A stretch of 64,000 nt of DNA from Poecilobothrus nobilitatus (GCA_947095535.1 OX352772.1:230936527-231000526), one strand, 5' to 3'. Positions 32,570 to 44,350 are shown, counted from the stretch's first letter. Translations and numbers: made by a program. Notes: generated from the sequence alone by a model not told the origin.

Positions 32570-33661
32570 TTAAGATTGTTCTGCATTAACAAGTGTACTC
32601 TTTTTGATGAATTCAATGTCATTAAAGCTATTAATTCTAAATACCTTTGAATTTTCTTTTTCTTGAAGAAGAATATTGTTGTCACGAATCCATAAAAATT
32701 TAAATCCAAGTAAGTTTTTGATATTCTTTGCCTCATAGAAAAGTCTCGATTGTAGATTCGTAAAGTGATGATGAAAAAAGATTTCTCGGTTGTTGCATCC
32801 ATGTAAATCTAATTCTGCGGTGAAGATATGTTTTCGAATTCTTTTTTTTTTAATAACTCAGCTTTAATTCTTGAAGAGGAAAGTTTAACTAAATACAAAG
32901 GATTATTATTTTTATTATTATTCTTTCAATTTTCAATTAAGGAAATATTTAATATATCTTCCTTTTTTATATCTGCATCAATTTTATTTCCTATTTTCAG
33001 AATTGTTTCTTCTGAGTTTATTAGATTGGATGGTAGACCAGCTATTACAATATTATTTTGGTTACTAATTTGTGTTGGTTTATCCACAAGTGATTCCAAC
33101 AGATACAATTTATTTTCCAAATTTTTACTTTTATTATTAGTGAGAAGAATTTTTTCTTTTAATTGATTGTTTTCTTCAATCACTTGTTGGTAATGTTTTA
33201 CAAAATTTTTTAATTGTGTTTGTGTGTCATCCATTTGTACTGAGAAAAAAATTTGTGATTTTTGTATACCCAGTACTACATCAACCATTGTTTATATATA
33301 AGGCTAAACTTTGTAGTATACAACTATCAGCACTAATTTCTGGAAGGCTGACGGGTTCAATATTGATTTGCTTATCAAATTTATTAACCTCCTTAATTTT
33401 TGAAAAGTAGGCTTGTGGTGATTTAATTTCCTTGTCAATGATATCCAAATCAATCACTGCGTCTTCCTCTGTTATTGTGGCATTGGCTTGAGATGGGCAT
33501 TTTATACAACTCCAAGTTACTTTTGTATTAATTACATCCTTGTATGTTGTCTCACCAGCACACTTTAAGTGATACGGTGCCCGACATGGTCCTATGCAAA
33601 TTAGACCATTGTTTTTTGGTGTAAAGTTTTTATTGCAAATAGTGCATTGCGGTTTGCTCAT
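32570..33661 (-). pseudogene. LINE ORF1: PHD finger, coiled coil, RNA-binding-like domain; unit 1
   Basis: ATG at 33661. Residues 6-55 form a C4HC3 PHD finger: C6, C9, C22, C26, H31, C34, C52, C55. This frame stops at 33281-33283 in ATGGTTGA, where the next ORF starts with an overlapping ATG (33288). The second part has a coiled coil (NQLKEKILLTNNKSKNLENKL), then NNIVIAGLPSNL, an L1-type RRM start. It meets a TGA at 32926-32928. The same frame continues (NNPLYLVKLSSSRIKAELLKKK) to a 10-A run, and the C-terminal domain (KNIKNLLGFKFLWIRDNN...FRINSFND) follows one frame over, ending at 32570-32572. ORF1 proteins bind element RNA and chaperone reverse transcription. Confidence 0.75.
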
Positions 33662-33765
33662 ATTGACTAATTTTTTTTTTTTTTTTTTTGAGCGCGAGAA
33701 ACAATATTTATATGAACAAGTAAATGTAACAGTAAGTCGATGCAACCGACTTATTAATACCCTAC
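33662..33765 (-). other. LINE 5' UTR with A-run and 5' hairpin, unit 1
   Basis: Contains a long A-run (minus strand) just upstream of the ATG and the stem AAGTCG...CGACTT at the 5' end, next to the TIR of the neighbouring repeat. Confidence 0.5.
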
Positions 33766-34789
33766 ACCTGAATAATTCGAATTAAATTAAAAATCCATAA
33801 GTTTTTTTGGCAGCTGCTTGAAGTTCTTCCCTTTTGTGTCTTATTCAACTCGAATTTCAGGAACGTAAGAGAGGCATCCTCTTGGGATATGCTTGAAACC
33901 TTTGTAAAAAATTTTAAGTTTCTATCTTTATTAATTTCGAAGATTGTTAGTCCTTGGGAGTTGTGTGTCAGGTACCCGAATTGCCACTCCAATTCATCGA
34001 ATCCATCTCATGAACATAAAGAAAACATGCCAGAACACCATTGTACTAAATTTAAAGGTTCTACTTTTGTTGGTTTTGGAGATATGCTCGTTGCTCTTGT
34101 GCTCGTCCGGAAGTTTCCAAAATACGAACCCATGGTTCAACTTCTTTCAAATGTTAGTTTCCAATTTTATAGAAAAGGAAACATAACAGAACACCTTTGT
34201 ACTAAAAATAAAAGTTCTCTCTTTGTTGATTGTGGAGATATACTCGTTTGCTTTGGGGCTCGTCCGGAAGCTTCCAAGATTTGAACCCATGCGGCTCGTT
34301 CGGAAGCTTCCAAATCCAAACCCATGGACCAAATCCTCTTAAATTTCAGAGACTTATCGAACGGGAAGGAACATCATTGTACAAAGTTTAAAGTTTATAT
34401 CTTTGTTGGTTTTGGAGATAATCTCATTTGCTCTGGTGCTCGTTCGGAAGCTTCCAAAACCCAAACCCATGGACCCAATCCTCTTAAATTTCAGAGACAT
34501 AAATCGCACGGGAAGAAACATCATTGTACAAAATTTAAAGGTTCTATCTTTGTTGGTTTTGGAGATAATCTCGTTTGCTCCGGAATCATTCGGAAGCTTC
34601 CAGAATCCGAACCCATGGACGGATTTTATCCAGATTCGAACTTAGCCTTCCTTTCGTAATTAGTAACCAACTATATAAATTTCATCAAGATAGCTTCATT
34701 AGTTTTTGAGTTATCGTGTAAACGGACGGACGGACGTCGCTAAATCGACTCAGGAGGTGATCCTGATTCAGAATATATAAGTTAAACGA
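33766..34789. repeat. TIR repeat with ~146-bp monomers, left part, unit 1
   Basis: Starts with TACCCTACACCT and carries monomers marked by ACCCATGG (34128, 34285, 34320, 34465, 34611), CATTGTAC, TTTGTTGGTTTTGGAGATAAT and CGTTCGGAAGCTTCC. It ends with CGGACGGACGGACGTCGCTAAATCGACTCAG. Compared with unit 3, about 258 bp are missing between 34285 and 34320. Open frames here are repeat-derived. Confidence 0.75.
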
Positions 34790-35050
34790 CTTTACCGTAT
34801 TATTTAAAATAAAAAAATAATAATAATTTTTTTTTCTTTTAAAAATAAAAAAATAAGTTTTTTTTTATATTAATTTAACTTTATTCTTCTACTTCTAAAT
34901 TTAGAATACTACAAATTCTTATAATATTACCAATATTTATACTTCACAAATTTAGTCCTAGTCCAAGAATTCAAAATCAATTTCATTTCCTTATCTTACA
35001 AAGTCATAACTTAATTTCGAAATATGTTTTTCTAGTTAATAAGTTTACAT
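34790..35050 (-). repeat. Truncated errantivirus LTR, unit 1
   Basis: Matches the first 261 bp (on plus) of the LTR at 42388. It is cut at TTTACATTAA, where it joins LINE endonuclease sequence. Confidence 0.85.
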
Positions 35051-35911
35051 TAATTCCGTTAACTCCCCCACAAAATTATCAAAATTACTAACAGATTCAA
35101 GGTTGGCTCAGATATTCGTATTTTCAAAATTTTCATACATTAAAACCGTTTTGAAATTATTTAATTTTTCTACTTTTGGCTCAACGTCAACACTCACGAA
35201 AAACAGCTGGTGGTCAGAGAGACATGTATCACAGATATGCAAATTGTATTTGTATTGATTTAAATCAGATATTAGATGATCAAATATAGTGTTTGACGAT
35301 ATTCTTGTAGCACATTCAGTTGATAATTTATTATAAATAATATATCCATTAGTTGTTAGGGTATTGTTGTAGTGTTCTACATCCCTACAATTAGGTTTAA
35401 GTAAATTTATATTGAAATCACCGAAAATAATTGAGCGACTGTACTTTTGAGTAATTTCATCAAGTTTATTAATAAAATCTCCAACTCGCGTCGTATGATG
35501 TCGATATATTGACATTATATTAAAGCCAAGCTTTGTTGGTTTGACAGTTAAAAAAGTTTAGGAATTAAATTCTTCTTTATGAACAAGAGTACTACTAATC
35601 TTTTTGCTGACGTATATGGCTGACCCGTCATAAGGAATCTCAAGGTTCGAGAAATACAATTCATATTCAGGTATATTAAAAAAACGATTTTCACCTTCTT
35701 TTAACCAGATTTCAGTTAGAGCGATAACATGCACTTCTGAACTACATGAGTTAATTAGAATTTGCAAATTATCTAATTTATTACGTAAACTTTGAATATT
35801 CACGTATAATATATTAAGATTATTTTTATAATTTATATTATTATTCATATCAGAAAAATATTGTACCCTCAAACCATCTTTGAAATCTTCCGACTCATCT
35901 GAACGCATCAT
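35051..35911 (-). pseudogene. LINE endonuclease, unit 2, truncated
   Basis: Copy of 30782-31633 with the same internal TAA. The A-run at the C-terminal end keeps a longer frame (YENFENTNI). The RT is not attached: the sequence ends at the unit junction. Confidence 0.7.
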
Positions 35912-36843
35912 TGTATTATTTATACATAAATAAAAATAAAAAAATAAAAAATATATATACTATCAACACTGATCGCACTAAAAGATTCCGCACAAATTAA
36001 TGACGTCACGTAAACATGTGTGTATATCATCCTTGATAAATCTATTGATAATGATATCAATATGATTAGTTTGTTTTTTATCTCGGTTCGTGCGGAATTA
36101 AAATAATTGTGTTTAAGTAACTTAAAATAATTAAAAGTGTTAACTAAAAAATTTTTTATTGAAATTGTGCGATAAATGTCATGATAACAAGAATCAGAAT
36201 AAATTACACAATTGTAGTCAAAAATGTACATTCAATTATGCAATTTATACTTTTTCTTGTACATATAAACAACCATGCAAAAAATTAATGTAAAAATGTG
36301 CTTTTTTTAAATAATATAATAAAGTGCGATTTCAAATAATAAAATTGTTTTGATTTAGGTAGTGAAATATAATAATAATTAACCAAATATAGATTAGTGA
36401 AATAAACAAAAAGAATTAATATCATTATTATAGAAAAAATTTTAAAAATTGTTAGTATCATAATGTGTTTAAAGTTATTTAAATTTAAAAGTAAAAATAT
36501 TTAAAATGTGTATATGTAAATATGTAAATTATGAATAACAAAATTAAATGATACGATATAGTTAAAAAAACATAAATAAATAAAAAAAAATAAATCAACA
36601 AATAAATTAGTATTTTTGTAGTGTTTCAAATTCGGAATATCAAAAAGAGTAACAAAAAAGTTATTAGGAAGTGTAAATAAAAAAATTTTAACAGAAAAAG
36701 TGAAAATTACAAGTAATAGCAAGATTATATGTTTATGTTTGCAATGAGAATTGTATGTTACAATTATGAAATTGAGGTTAAGTTTTTTAATTAATATTTT
36801 GTAATTTTTTTTATGAAAAAGAATTTTAATGTGAGATATTGTG
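35912..36843 (-). other. LINE ORF1-ORF2 spacer, unit 2
   Basis: Copy of 31634-32569 with small gaps; no credible gene. Confidence 0.5.
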
Positions 36844-37935
36844 TTAAGATTGTTCTGCATTAACAAGTGTACTCTTTTTGATGAATTCAATGTCATTAAA
36901 GCTATTAATTCTAAATACCTTTGAATTTTCTTTTTCTTGAAGAAGAATATTGTTGTCACGAATCCATAAAAATTTAAATCCAAGTAAGTTTTTGATATTC
37001 TTTGCCTCATAGAAAAGTCTCGATTGTAGATTCGTAAAGTGATGATGAAAAAAGATTTCTCGGTTGTTGCATCCATGTAAATCTAATTCTGCGGTGAAGA
37101 TATGTTTTCGAATTCTTTTTTTTTTAATAACTCAGCTTTAATTCTTGAAGAGGAAAGTTTAACTAAATACAAAGGATTATTATTTTTATTATTATTCTTT
37201 CAATTTTCAATTAAGGAAATATTTAATATATCTTCCTTTTTTATATCTGCATCAATTTTATTTCCTATTTTCAGAATTGTTTCTTCTGAGTTTATTAGAT
37301 TGGATGGTAGACCAGCTATTACAATATTATTTTGGTTACTAATTTGTGTTGGTTTATCCACAAGTGATTCCAACAGATACAATTTATTTTCCAAATTTTT
37401 ACTTTTATTATTAGTGAGAAGAATTTTTTCTTTTAATTGATTGTTTTCTTCAATCACTTGTTGGTAATGTTTTACAAAATTTTTTAATTGTGTTTGTGTG
37501 TCATCCATTTGTACTGAGAAAAAAATTTGTGATTTTTGTATACCCAGTACTACATCAACCATTGTTTATATATAAGGCTAAACTTTGTAGTATACAACTA
37601 TCAGCACTAATTTCTGGAAGGCTGACGGGTTCAATATTGATTTGCTTATCAAATTTATTAACCTCCTTAATTTTTGAAAAGTAGGCTTGTGGTGATTTAA
37701 TTTCCTTGTCAATGATATCCAAATCAATCACTGCGTCTTCCTCTGTTATTGTGGCATTGGCTTGAGATGGGCATTTTATACAACTCCAAGTTACTTTTGT
37801 ATTAATTACATCCTTGTATGTTGTCTCACCAGCACACTTTAAGTGATACGGTGCCCGACATGGTCCTATGCAACTTAGACCATTGTTTTTTGGTGTAAAG
37901 TTTTTATTGCAAATAGTGCATTGCGGTTTACTCAT
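36844..37935 (-). pseudogene. LINE ORF1, unit 2
   Basis: Copy of 32570-33661. The PHD finger is kept (one change, Ile21 to Ser). It has the same ATGGTTGA break, TGA (37200-37202) and 10-A run. Confidence 0.7.
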
Positions 37936-38039
37936 ATTGACTAATTTTTTTTTTTTTTTTTTTGAGCGCGAGAAACAATATTTATATGAACAAGTAAATG
38001 TAACAGTAAGTCGATGCAACCGACTTATTAATACCCTAC
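37936..38039 (-). other. LINE 5' UTR, unit 2
   Basis: Copy of 33662-33765. Confidence 0.5.
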
Positions 38040-39054
38040 ACCTGAATAATTCGAATTAAATTAAAAATCCATAAGTTTTTTTAGCAGCTGCTTGAAGTTC
38101 TTCCCTTTTGTGTCTTATTCAACTCGAATTTCGGGAACGTAAGAGAGGCATCCTCTTGGGATATGCTTGAAACCTTTGTAAAAAATTTTAAGTTTCTATC
38201 TTTATTAATTTCGAAGATTGTTAGTCCTTGGGAGTTGTGTGTCAGGTACCCGAATTGCCACTCCAATTCATCGAATCCATCTCATGAACATAAAGAAAAC
38301 ATGCCAGAACACCATTGTACTAAATTTAAAGGTTCTACTTTTGTTGGTTTTGGAGATATGCTCGTTGCTCTTGTGCTCGTCCGGAAGTTTCCAAAATACG
38401 AACCCATGGTTCAACTTCTTTCAAATGTTAGTTTCCAATTTTATAGAAAAGGAAACATAACAGAACACCTTTGTACTAAAAATAAAAGTTCTATCTTTGT
38501 TGATTGTGGAGATATACTCGTTTGCTTTGGGGCTCGTCCGGAAGCTTCCAAGATTTGAACCCATGCGGCTCGTTCGGAAGCTTCCAAATCCAAACCCATG
38601 GACCAAATCCTCTTAAATTTCAGAGACTTATCGAACGGGAAGGAACATCATTGTACAAAGTTTAAAGTTTATATCTTTGTTGGTTTTGGAGATAATCTCA
38701 TTTGCTCTGGTGCTCGTTCGGAAGCTTCCACAACCCAAATCCATGGACCCAATCCTCTTACATTTCAGAGACATAAATCGCACGGGAAGAAACATCATTG
38801 TACAAAATTTAAAGGTTCTATCTTTGTTGGTTTTGGAGATAATCTCGTTTGCTCCGGAATCATTCGGAAGCTTCCAGAATCCGAACCCATGGACGGATTT
38901 TATCCAGATTCGAACCTTAGCCTTCCTTTCGTAATTAGTAACCAACTATATAAATTTCATCAAGATAGCTTCATTAGTTTTTGAGTTATCGTGTAAACGG
39001 ACGGACGGACGTCGCTAAATCGACTCAGGAGGTGATCCTGATTCAGAATATATA
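38040..39054. repeat. TIR repeat with monomers, left part, unit 2
   Basis: Copy of 33766-34789 with the same 258-bp monomer loss as unit 1. Confidence 0.75.
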
Positions 39055-39325
39055 AGTTAAACGACTTTACCGTATTATTTAAAATAAAAAAATAATAATA
39101 ATTTTTTTTTCTTTTAAAAATAAAAAAATAAGTTTTTTTTTATATTAATTTAACTTTATTCTTCTACTTCTAAATTTAGAATACTACAAATTCTTATAAT
39201 ATTACCAATATTTATACTTCACAAATTTAGTCCAAGTCCAAGAATTCAAAATCAATTTCATTTCCTTATCTTACAAAGTCATAACTTAATTTCGAAATAT
39301 GTTTTTCTAGTTAATAAGTTTACAT
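39055..39325 (-). repeat. Truncated errantivirus LTR, unit 2
   Basis: Same truncation point (TTTACATTAA) as unit 1. Confidence 0.85.
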
Positions 39326-39848
39326 TAATTCCGTTAACTCCCCCACAAAATTATCAAAATTACTAACAGATTCAAGGTTGGCCCAGATATTCGTATTTTA
39401 AAAATTTTCATACATTAAAACCGTTTTGAAATTATTTAATTTTTCTACTTTTGGCTCAACGTCAACACTCACGAAAAACAGCTGGTGGTCAGAGAGACAT
39501 GTATCACAGATATGCAAATTGTATTTGTATTGATTTAAATCAGATATTAGATGATCAAATATAGTGTTTGACGATATTCTTGTAGCACATTCAGTTGATA
39601 ATTTATTATAAATAATATATCCATTAGTTGTTAGGGTATTGTTGTAGTGTTCTACATCCCTACAATTAGGTTTAAGTAAATTTATATTGAAATCACCGAA
39701 AATAATTGAGCGACTGTACTTTTGAGTAATTTCATCAAGTTTATTAATAAAATCTCCAACTCGCGTCGTATGATGTCGATATATTGACATTATATTAAAG
39801 CCAACTTTGTTGGTTTGACAGTTAAAAAAGTTTAGGAATCAAATTGTA
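39326..39848 (-). pseudogene. LINE endonuclease C-terminal half, unit 3
   Basis: Keeps SIYRHHTTRVGDFINKL, FGDFNINLL, FDHLI and SDHQLFF. The N-terminal half is deleted at about 39847. Confidence 0.7.
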
Positions 39849-39882
39849 ATTTACAAATTTGTACAAATACAAATTTGTAATT
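39847..39882. other. Palindromic filler at a deletion junction
   Basis: TTACAAATTTGTA (39851-39863) and TACAAATTTGTAA (39868-39880) form a perfect 13-bp inverted repeat around CAAA. It sits where unit 3 joins endonuclease to the end of ORF1 and is absent from units 1 and 2. Confidence 0.75.
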
Positions 39883-39919
39883 TTTTTTATGAAAAAGAAT
39901 TTTAATGTGAGATATTGTG

Positions 39920-41011
39920 TTAAGATTGTTCTGCATTAACAAGTGTACTCTTTTTGATGAATTCAATGTCATTAAAGCTATTAATTCTAAATACCTTTGA
40001 ATTTTCTTTTTCTTGAAGAAGAATATTGTTGTCACGAATCCATAAAAATTTAAATCCAAGTAAGTTTTTGATATTCTTTGCCTCATAGAAAAGTCTCGAT
40101 TGTAGATTCGTAAAGTGATGATGAAAAAAGATTTCTCGGTTATTGCATCCATGTAAATCTAATTCTGCGGTGAAGATATGTTTTCGAATTCTTTTTTTTT
40201 TAATAACTCAGCTTTAATTCTTGAAGAGGAAAGTTTAACTAAATACAAAGGATTATTATTTTTATTATTATTCTTTCAATTTTCAATTAAGGAAATATTT
40301 AATATATCTTCCTTTTTTATATCTGCATCAATTTTATTTCCTATTTTCAGAATTGTTTCTTCTGAGTTTATTAGATTGGATGGTAGACCAGCTATTACAA
40401 TATTATTTTGGTTACTAATTTGTGTTGGTTTATCCACAAGTGATTCCAACAGATACAATTTATTTTCCAAATTTTTACTTTTATTATTAGTGAGAAGAAT
40501 TTTTTCTTTTAATTGATTGTTTTCTTCAATCACTTGTTGGTAATGTTTTTCAAAATTTTTTAATTGTGATTGTGTGTCATCCATTTGTGCTGAGAAAAAA
40601 ATTTGTGATTTTTGTATATCCAGTACTACATCAACCATTGTTTATATATAAGGCTAAACTTTGTAGTATACAACTATCAGCACTAATTTCTGGAAGGCTG
40701 ACGGGTTCAATATTGATTTGCTTATCAAATTTATTAACCTCCTTAATTTTTGAAAAGTAGGCTTGTGGTGATTTAATTTCCTTGTCAATGATATCCAAAT
40801 CAATCACTGCGTCTTCCTCTGTTATTGTGACATTCGCTTGAGATGGGCATTTTATACAACTCCAAGTTACTTTTGCATTAATTACATCCTTGTATGTTGT
40901 CTCACATGCACACTTTAAGTGATACGGTGCCCGACATGGTCCTGTGCAAATTAGACCATTGTTTTTTGGTGTAAAGTTTTTATTGCAAATAGTGCATTGC
41001 GGTTTGCTCAT
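39920..41011 (-). pseudogene. LINE ORF1, unit 3
   Basis: Copy of 32570-33661 with several substitutions (for example Ile to Thr in LICTGPC, Gly to Cys in KCACETT). The PHD metal ligands are kept. Same ATGGTTGA break, TGA (40276-40278) and A-run. Confidence 0.7.
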
Positions 41012-41108
41012 ATTGACTAATTTTTTTTTTTTTTTTTTTTGAGCGAGAGAAACAATATTTATATGAACAAGTAAATGTAACAGTAAGTCGATGCAACCGA
41101 CTTATTAA
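41012..41108 (-). other. LINE 5' UTR, unit 3
   Basis: Copy of 33662-33765, with a longer A-run on minus. Confidence 0.5.
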
Positions 41109-42387
41109 TACCCTACACCTGAATAATTCGAATTAAATTAAAAATCCATAAGTTTTTTTAGCAGCTGCTTGAAGTTCTTCCCTTTTGTGTCTTATTCAAC
41201 TCGAATTTCGGGAACGTAAGAGAGGCATCCTCTTGGGATATGCTTGAAACCTTTGTAAAAAATTTTAAGTTTCTATCTTTATTAATTTCGAAGATTGTTA
41301 GTCCTTGGGAGTTGTGTGTCAGGTACCCGAATTGCCACTCCAATTCATCGAATCCATCTCATGAACATAAAGAAAACATGCCAGAACACCATTGTACTAA
41401 ATTTAAAGGTTCTACTTTTGTTGGTTTTGGAGATATGCTCGTTGCTCTTGTGCTCGTCCGGAAGTTTCCAAAATACGAACCCATGGTTCAACTTCTTTCA
41501 AATGTTAGTTTCCAATTTTATAGAAAAGGAAACATAACAGAACACCTTTGTACTAAAAATAAAAGTTCTATCTTTGTTGATTGTGGAGATATACTCGTTT
41601 GCTTTGGGGCTCGTCCGGAAGCTTCCAAGATTTGAACCCATGGACCAAATCCTCACAAATTTCAGAAACATAAATCAAACATGAAGGAACACCATTCTGC
41701 CTAATTTAAAGGTTATATCTTTGTTGCTTTTGGAGATAATATCATTTGCTCAGAGGCTCGTTCGGAAGCTTCCAAAATCCAAACCCATGGACCAAATCCT
41801 CTTAAATTTTAGAGACATAAATCGAACGGGAAGGAACATCATTGTACAAAATTTAAAGGTTATATCATTGTTGGTTTTGGAGATAATCTCATTTGCTCTG
41901 CGGCTCGTTCGGAAGCTTCCAAATCCAAACCCATGGACCAAATCCTCTTAAATTTCAGAGACTTATCGAACGGGAAGGAACATCATTGTACAAAGTTTAA
42001 AGTTTCTATCTTTGTTGGTTTTGGAGATAATCTCATTTGCTCTGGTGCTCGTTCGGAAGCTTCCAAAACCCAAACCCATGGACCCAATCCTCTTAAATTT
42101 CAGAGACATAAATCGCACGGGAAGAAACTTCATTGTACAAAATTAAAGGTTCTATCTTTGTTGGTTTTGGAGATAATCTCGTTTGCTCCGGAATCATTCG
42201 GAATCTTCCAGAATCCGAACCCATGGACGGATTTTGTCCAGATTCGAACTTAGCCTTCCTTTCGTATTTAGTAACCAACTATATAAATTTCATCAAGATA
42301 GCTTCATTAGTTTTTGAGTTATCGTGTAAACGGACGGACGGACGTCGCTAAATCGACTCAATAGGTGATCCTGATTCAGAATATATA
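41109..42387. repeat. TIR repeat with ~146-bp monomers, left part, unit 3
   Basis: Begins TACCCTACACCT. Monomer marks ACCCATGG lie at 41479, 41636, 41783, 41929, 42074 and 42219 (spacing 145-157). It ends at the TATA (42384-42387) where the errantivirus inserted. The missing right end is at 56355-56446. Confidence 0.75.
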
Positions 42388-43134
42388 AGTTAAACGACTT
42401 TACCGTATTATTTAAAATAAAAAAATAATAATAATTTTTTTTTCTTTTAAAAATAAAAAAATAAGTTTTTTTTTATATTAATTTAACTTTATTCTTCTAC
42501 TTCTAAATTTAGAATACTACAAATTCTTATAATATTACCAATATTTATACTTCACAAATTAGTCCAAGAATTCAAAATTAATTTCATTTCCTTATCTTAC
42601 AAAGTCATAACTTAATTTCGAAATATGTTTTTCTAGTTAATAAGTTTACATTAAGATTTTATAATTCCCTATTTCGAAATCTTAAAACAAAGAAAATGAA
42701 ATTATTACAAACAAATGTTTATTTTACAAAAATCAATAATTTAAAATAATTCAATTTAGTACAAATTATTACAAAGAAAAGTAATTACAGAGAAATGCTT
42801 ATTTTCATAAAAATCAATATAAAATAATTTATTACAAGAAATGCTTATTTTTTTAAAAATTACTATTTGTAGTATTTTAACGGTTAAAATTTTAAGTTCA
42901 TAATAACAATATTGATATTGAACCGTAATAAAAATTATGTCATAAATTATAAAATTACTAATTATATGCTTACTAAGGGAAATACATTTAATAAAATTAT
43001 TTACATTATTTTTTCAATGAGCAACATCATAACATTTGTATTGTAAACATTGTTGAGAAACATTGGTGAAATAAATTAGTTGACAACATTTTGTTGAAGT
43101 AAATTAGTTACTAAAATTATAAACATCGTTAACT
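42388..43134 (-). repeat. Errantivirus LTR 1 (747 bp)
   Basis: Minus-strand 3'-most LTR. It is preceded by TATA on plus. It starts (minus) AGTTAACGATG at 43134. Its plus-left part is the source of the LTR pieces in array B units 1 and 2. Confidence 0.9.
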
Positions 43135-43145
43135 CTTCCCCTCTT
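43135..43145 (-). promoter_or_regulatory. Polypurine tract, copy 1
   Basis: AAGAGGGGAAG on minus, immediately before the LTR start. It overlaps the env stop codon (TAA at 43144-43146). Confidence 0.8.
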
Positions 43146-44350
43146 AAATTCGGATGTCCTCATCCGATTTCTCCATTGGTTTCAGATGAAATACAATAGT
43201 AGATTGATTTTGGTCGTTATTGATTTTATTCTCTGGTTCTTGTCTTCCTTCATTAATAACTAATATACTGCTTCGTTTAGTTAAAATTATTGCAAATAAT
43301 AGTAGTATTATTATAATAATTGTAGTAAAACTGTAGTTAATATATTGAACTTGCTGTCTGTCATCATCGATTATTTGAATTGCTTTAGTATTATTAATGT
43401 TGATTTCTTTTAGTAGTTCCAATGATAAATGTTCATGCAGTTTATCGATACTTGAATTTGTCTGCAAAATAGCTGGTAATGGTTTAACTTCGATAACTTC
43501 TTCTGATCTAAATGTTTGTTCATCAACTTCAATTGTAGAGTAATGAAATATTATCAGGAATGTCCCATTAATATTTTGTTTGTTGCCATCAATTGTAATT
43601 ACTCCCTTATATTGATTGAGTAATAAGGTACCTGTTGTTATTTCCTCAACTGCCGGAATGTGTTGATTGTTAGTAACATTGCACATTGAATTTTCCCCTT
43701 TCATTAAATTAATTATACAATTTGTATTTATTAAATCTACAATATTATTCTTATTACATATAGTTATTGAATTAACAATTTTACATTCATTTAATATTCC
43801 ATAAATTTTTTCTTGATTCATTAAAATTTTATTAAAATTAATTTGTGTTACAATTTTATTTTTTTTTACAGCTTTAATTAAAATTACATTAAAATTTGCA
43901 GATTTAGTTATAAGTATTTCAACAATATAGAATAAGCAAGAGCCGTTTGAGATAATTTTAATATTAGAAAAATTTAATGCTTCCGCTGATGTAGAATATT
44001 GCATATTCTCTTTATCTAATAAATCAGTAACAGATTTAATTTCAAATTTAGAGAGTAAAAGTGAATTTATTATACCAACTTTTGCCCAGTGAACAGAATA
44101 TTTAATATTTATAACCTCTTCTTTAATTAATTTTAATTTATATTGAATCTGAAGAATCGATTCATTATCAATAATGCTTTTATTTTTCAAATTTTTTTTT
44201 AATTTTATTAGTAATGTTAGTTATTTCGTTTATTCTATCGGTATGAATTTTATTTATAATTATTTGTTCATTATTATTTTCCAACAACCCGTTTATTTTC
44301 TTCTTAATCATGACGAAGTCAGAATGATCTGGGGTTGGTTGTTGCAACAT
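43144..44350 (-). pseudogene. env: Errantivirus env-like ORF, copy 1 (one frameshift)
   Basis: The start ATG at 44350 opens MLQQPTPDHSDFVMIKKK. This frame ends at 44180 in an A-run, and the rest continues from about 44190 in another frame for 348 codons to the TAA at 43144. The C-terminal part has a hydrophobic transmembrane segment (FTTIIIIILLLFAIIL, about residues 288-303 of the longer part) followed by a cytoplasmic tail. Several N-x-[ST] sites and cysteines lie in the ectodomain. It resembles the env-like third ORF of insect Ty3/Gypsy errantiviruses, which mediates membrane fusion where functional. No signal peptide is obvious before the PTPDHSD start. The A-run shift could be a true mutation or a homopolymer error. 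Confidence 0.65.

Larger units (their letters stand above)
28780..33765 (-). mobile_element. Non-LTR retrotransposon (PHD-ORF1/APE/RT), longest copy
   Basis: Minus-strand order: a 5' end near 33765 with a hairpin (AAGTCGGTTGCATCGACTT), a long A-run, ORF1 with PHD finger, coiled coil and RNA-binding-like domain, a ~0.94-kb spacer (31634-32569), APE endonuclease and reverse transcriptase. Domain order fits the CR1/Jockey-like group of LINEs with a PHD-type ORF1. All ORFs carry breaks. The 5' 3 kb is repeated twice more to the right; only this copy keeps the RT. Confidence 0.8.
30774..35050. repeat. Tandem array B, unit 1 (4277 bp)
   Basis: Endonuclease, spacer, ORF1 and 5' end of the LINE, then the TIR repeat with monomers, then the first 261 bp of an errantivirus LTR. 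Repeated at 35051-39325 and, shortened, at 39326-42655. Confidence 0.9.
35051..39325. repeat. Tandem array B, unit 2 (4275 bp)
   Basis: Near-identical copy of unit 1 with a few substitutions and small gaps. Confidence 0.9.
39326..42655. repeat. Tandem array B, unit 3 (shortened)
   Basis: Lacks about 1.25 kb (endonuclease N-terminus and spacer) but keeps more ~146-bp monomers. Its LTR is not truncated and continues as the first LTR of array C. Confidence 0.9.

Noticed and set aside
32212..32802. 196-residue ORF overlapping LINE ORF1 (minus strand)
   Set aside because: It is a different frame of the ORF1 C-terminal region; the conserved FLWIRDNN domain is read in another frame.
32828..33166. 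Plus-strand 112-residue hydrophobic ORF
   Set aside because: Antisense shadow of the coiled-coil part of LINE ORF1, repeated in each array unit.
33889..34659. Plus-strand ORFs with repeated HHCTKFKGSIFVGFGD words
   Set aside because: They are translations of the ~146-bp monomer repeat, and the repeat period explains the internal similarity.
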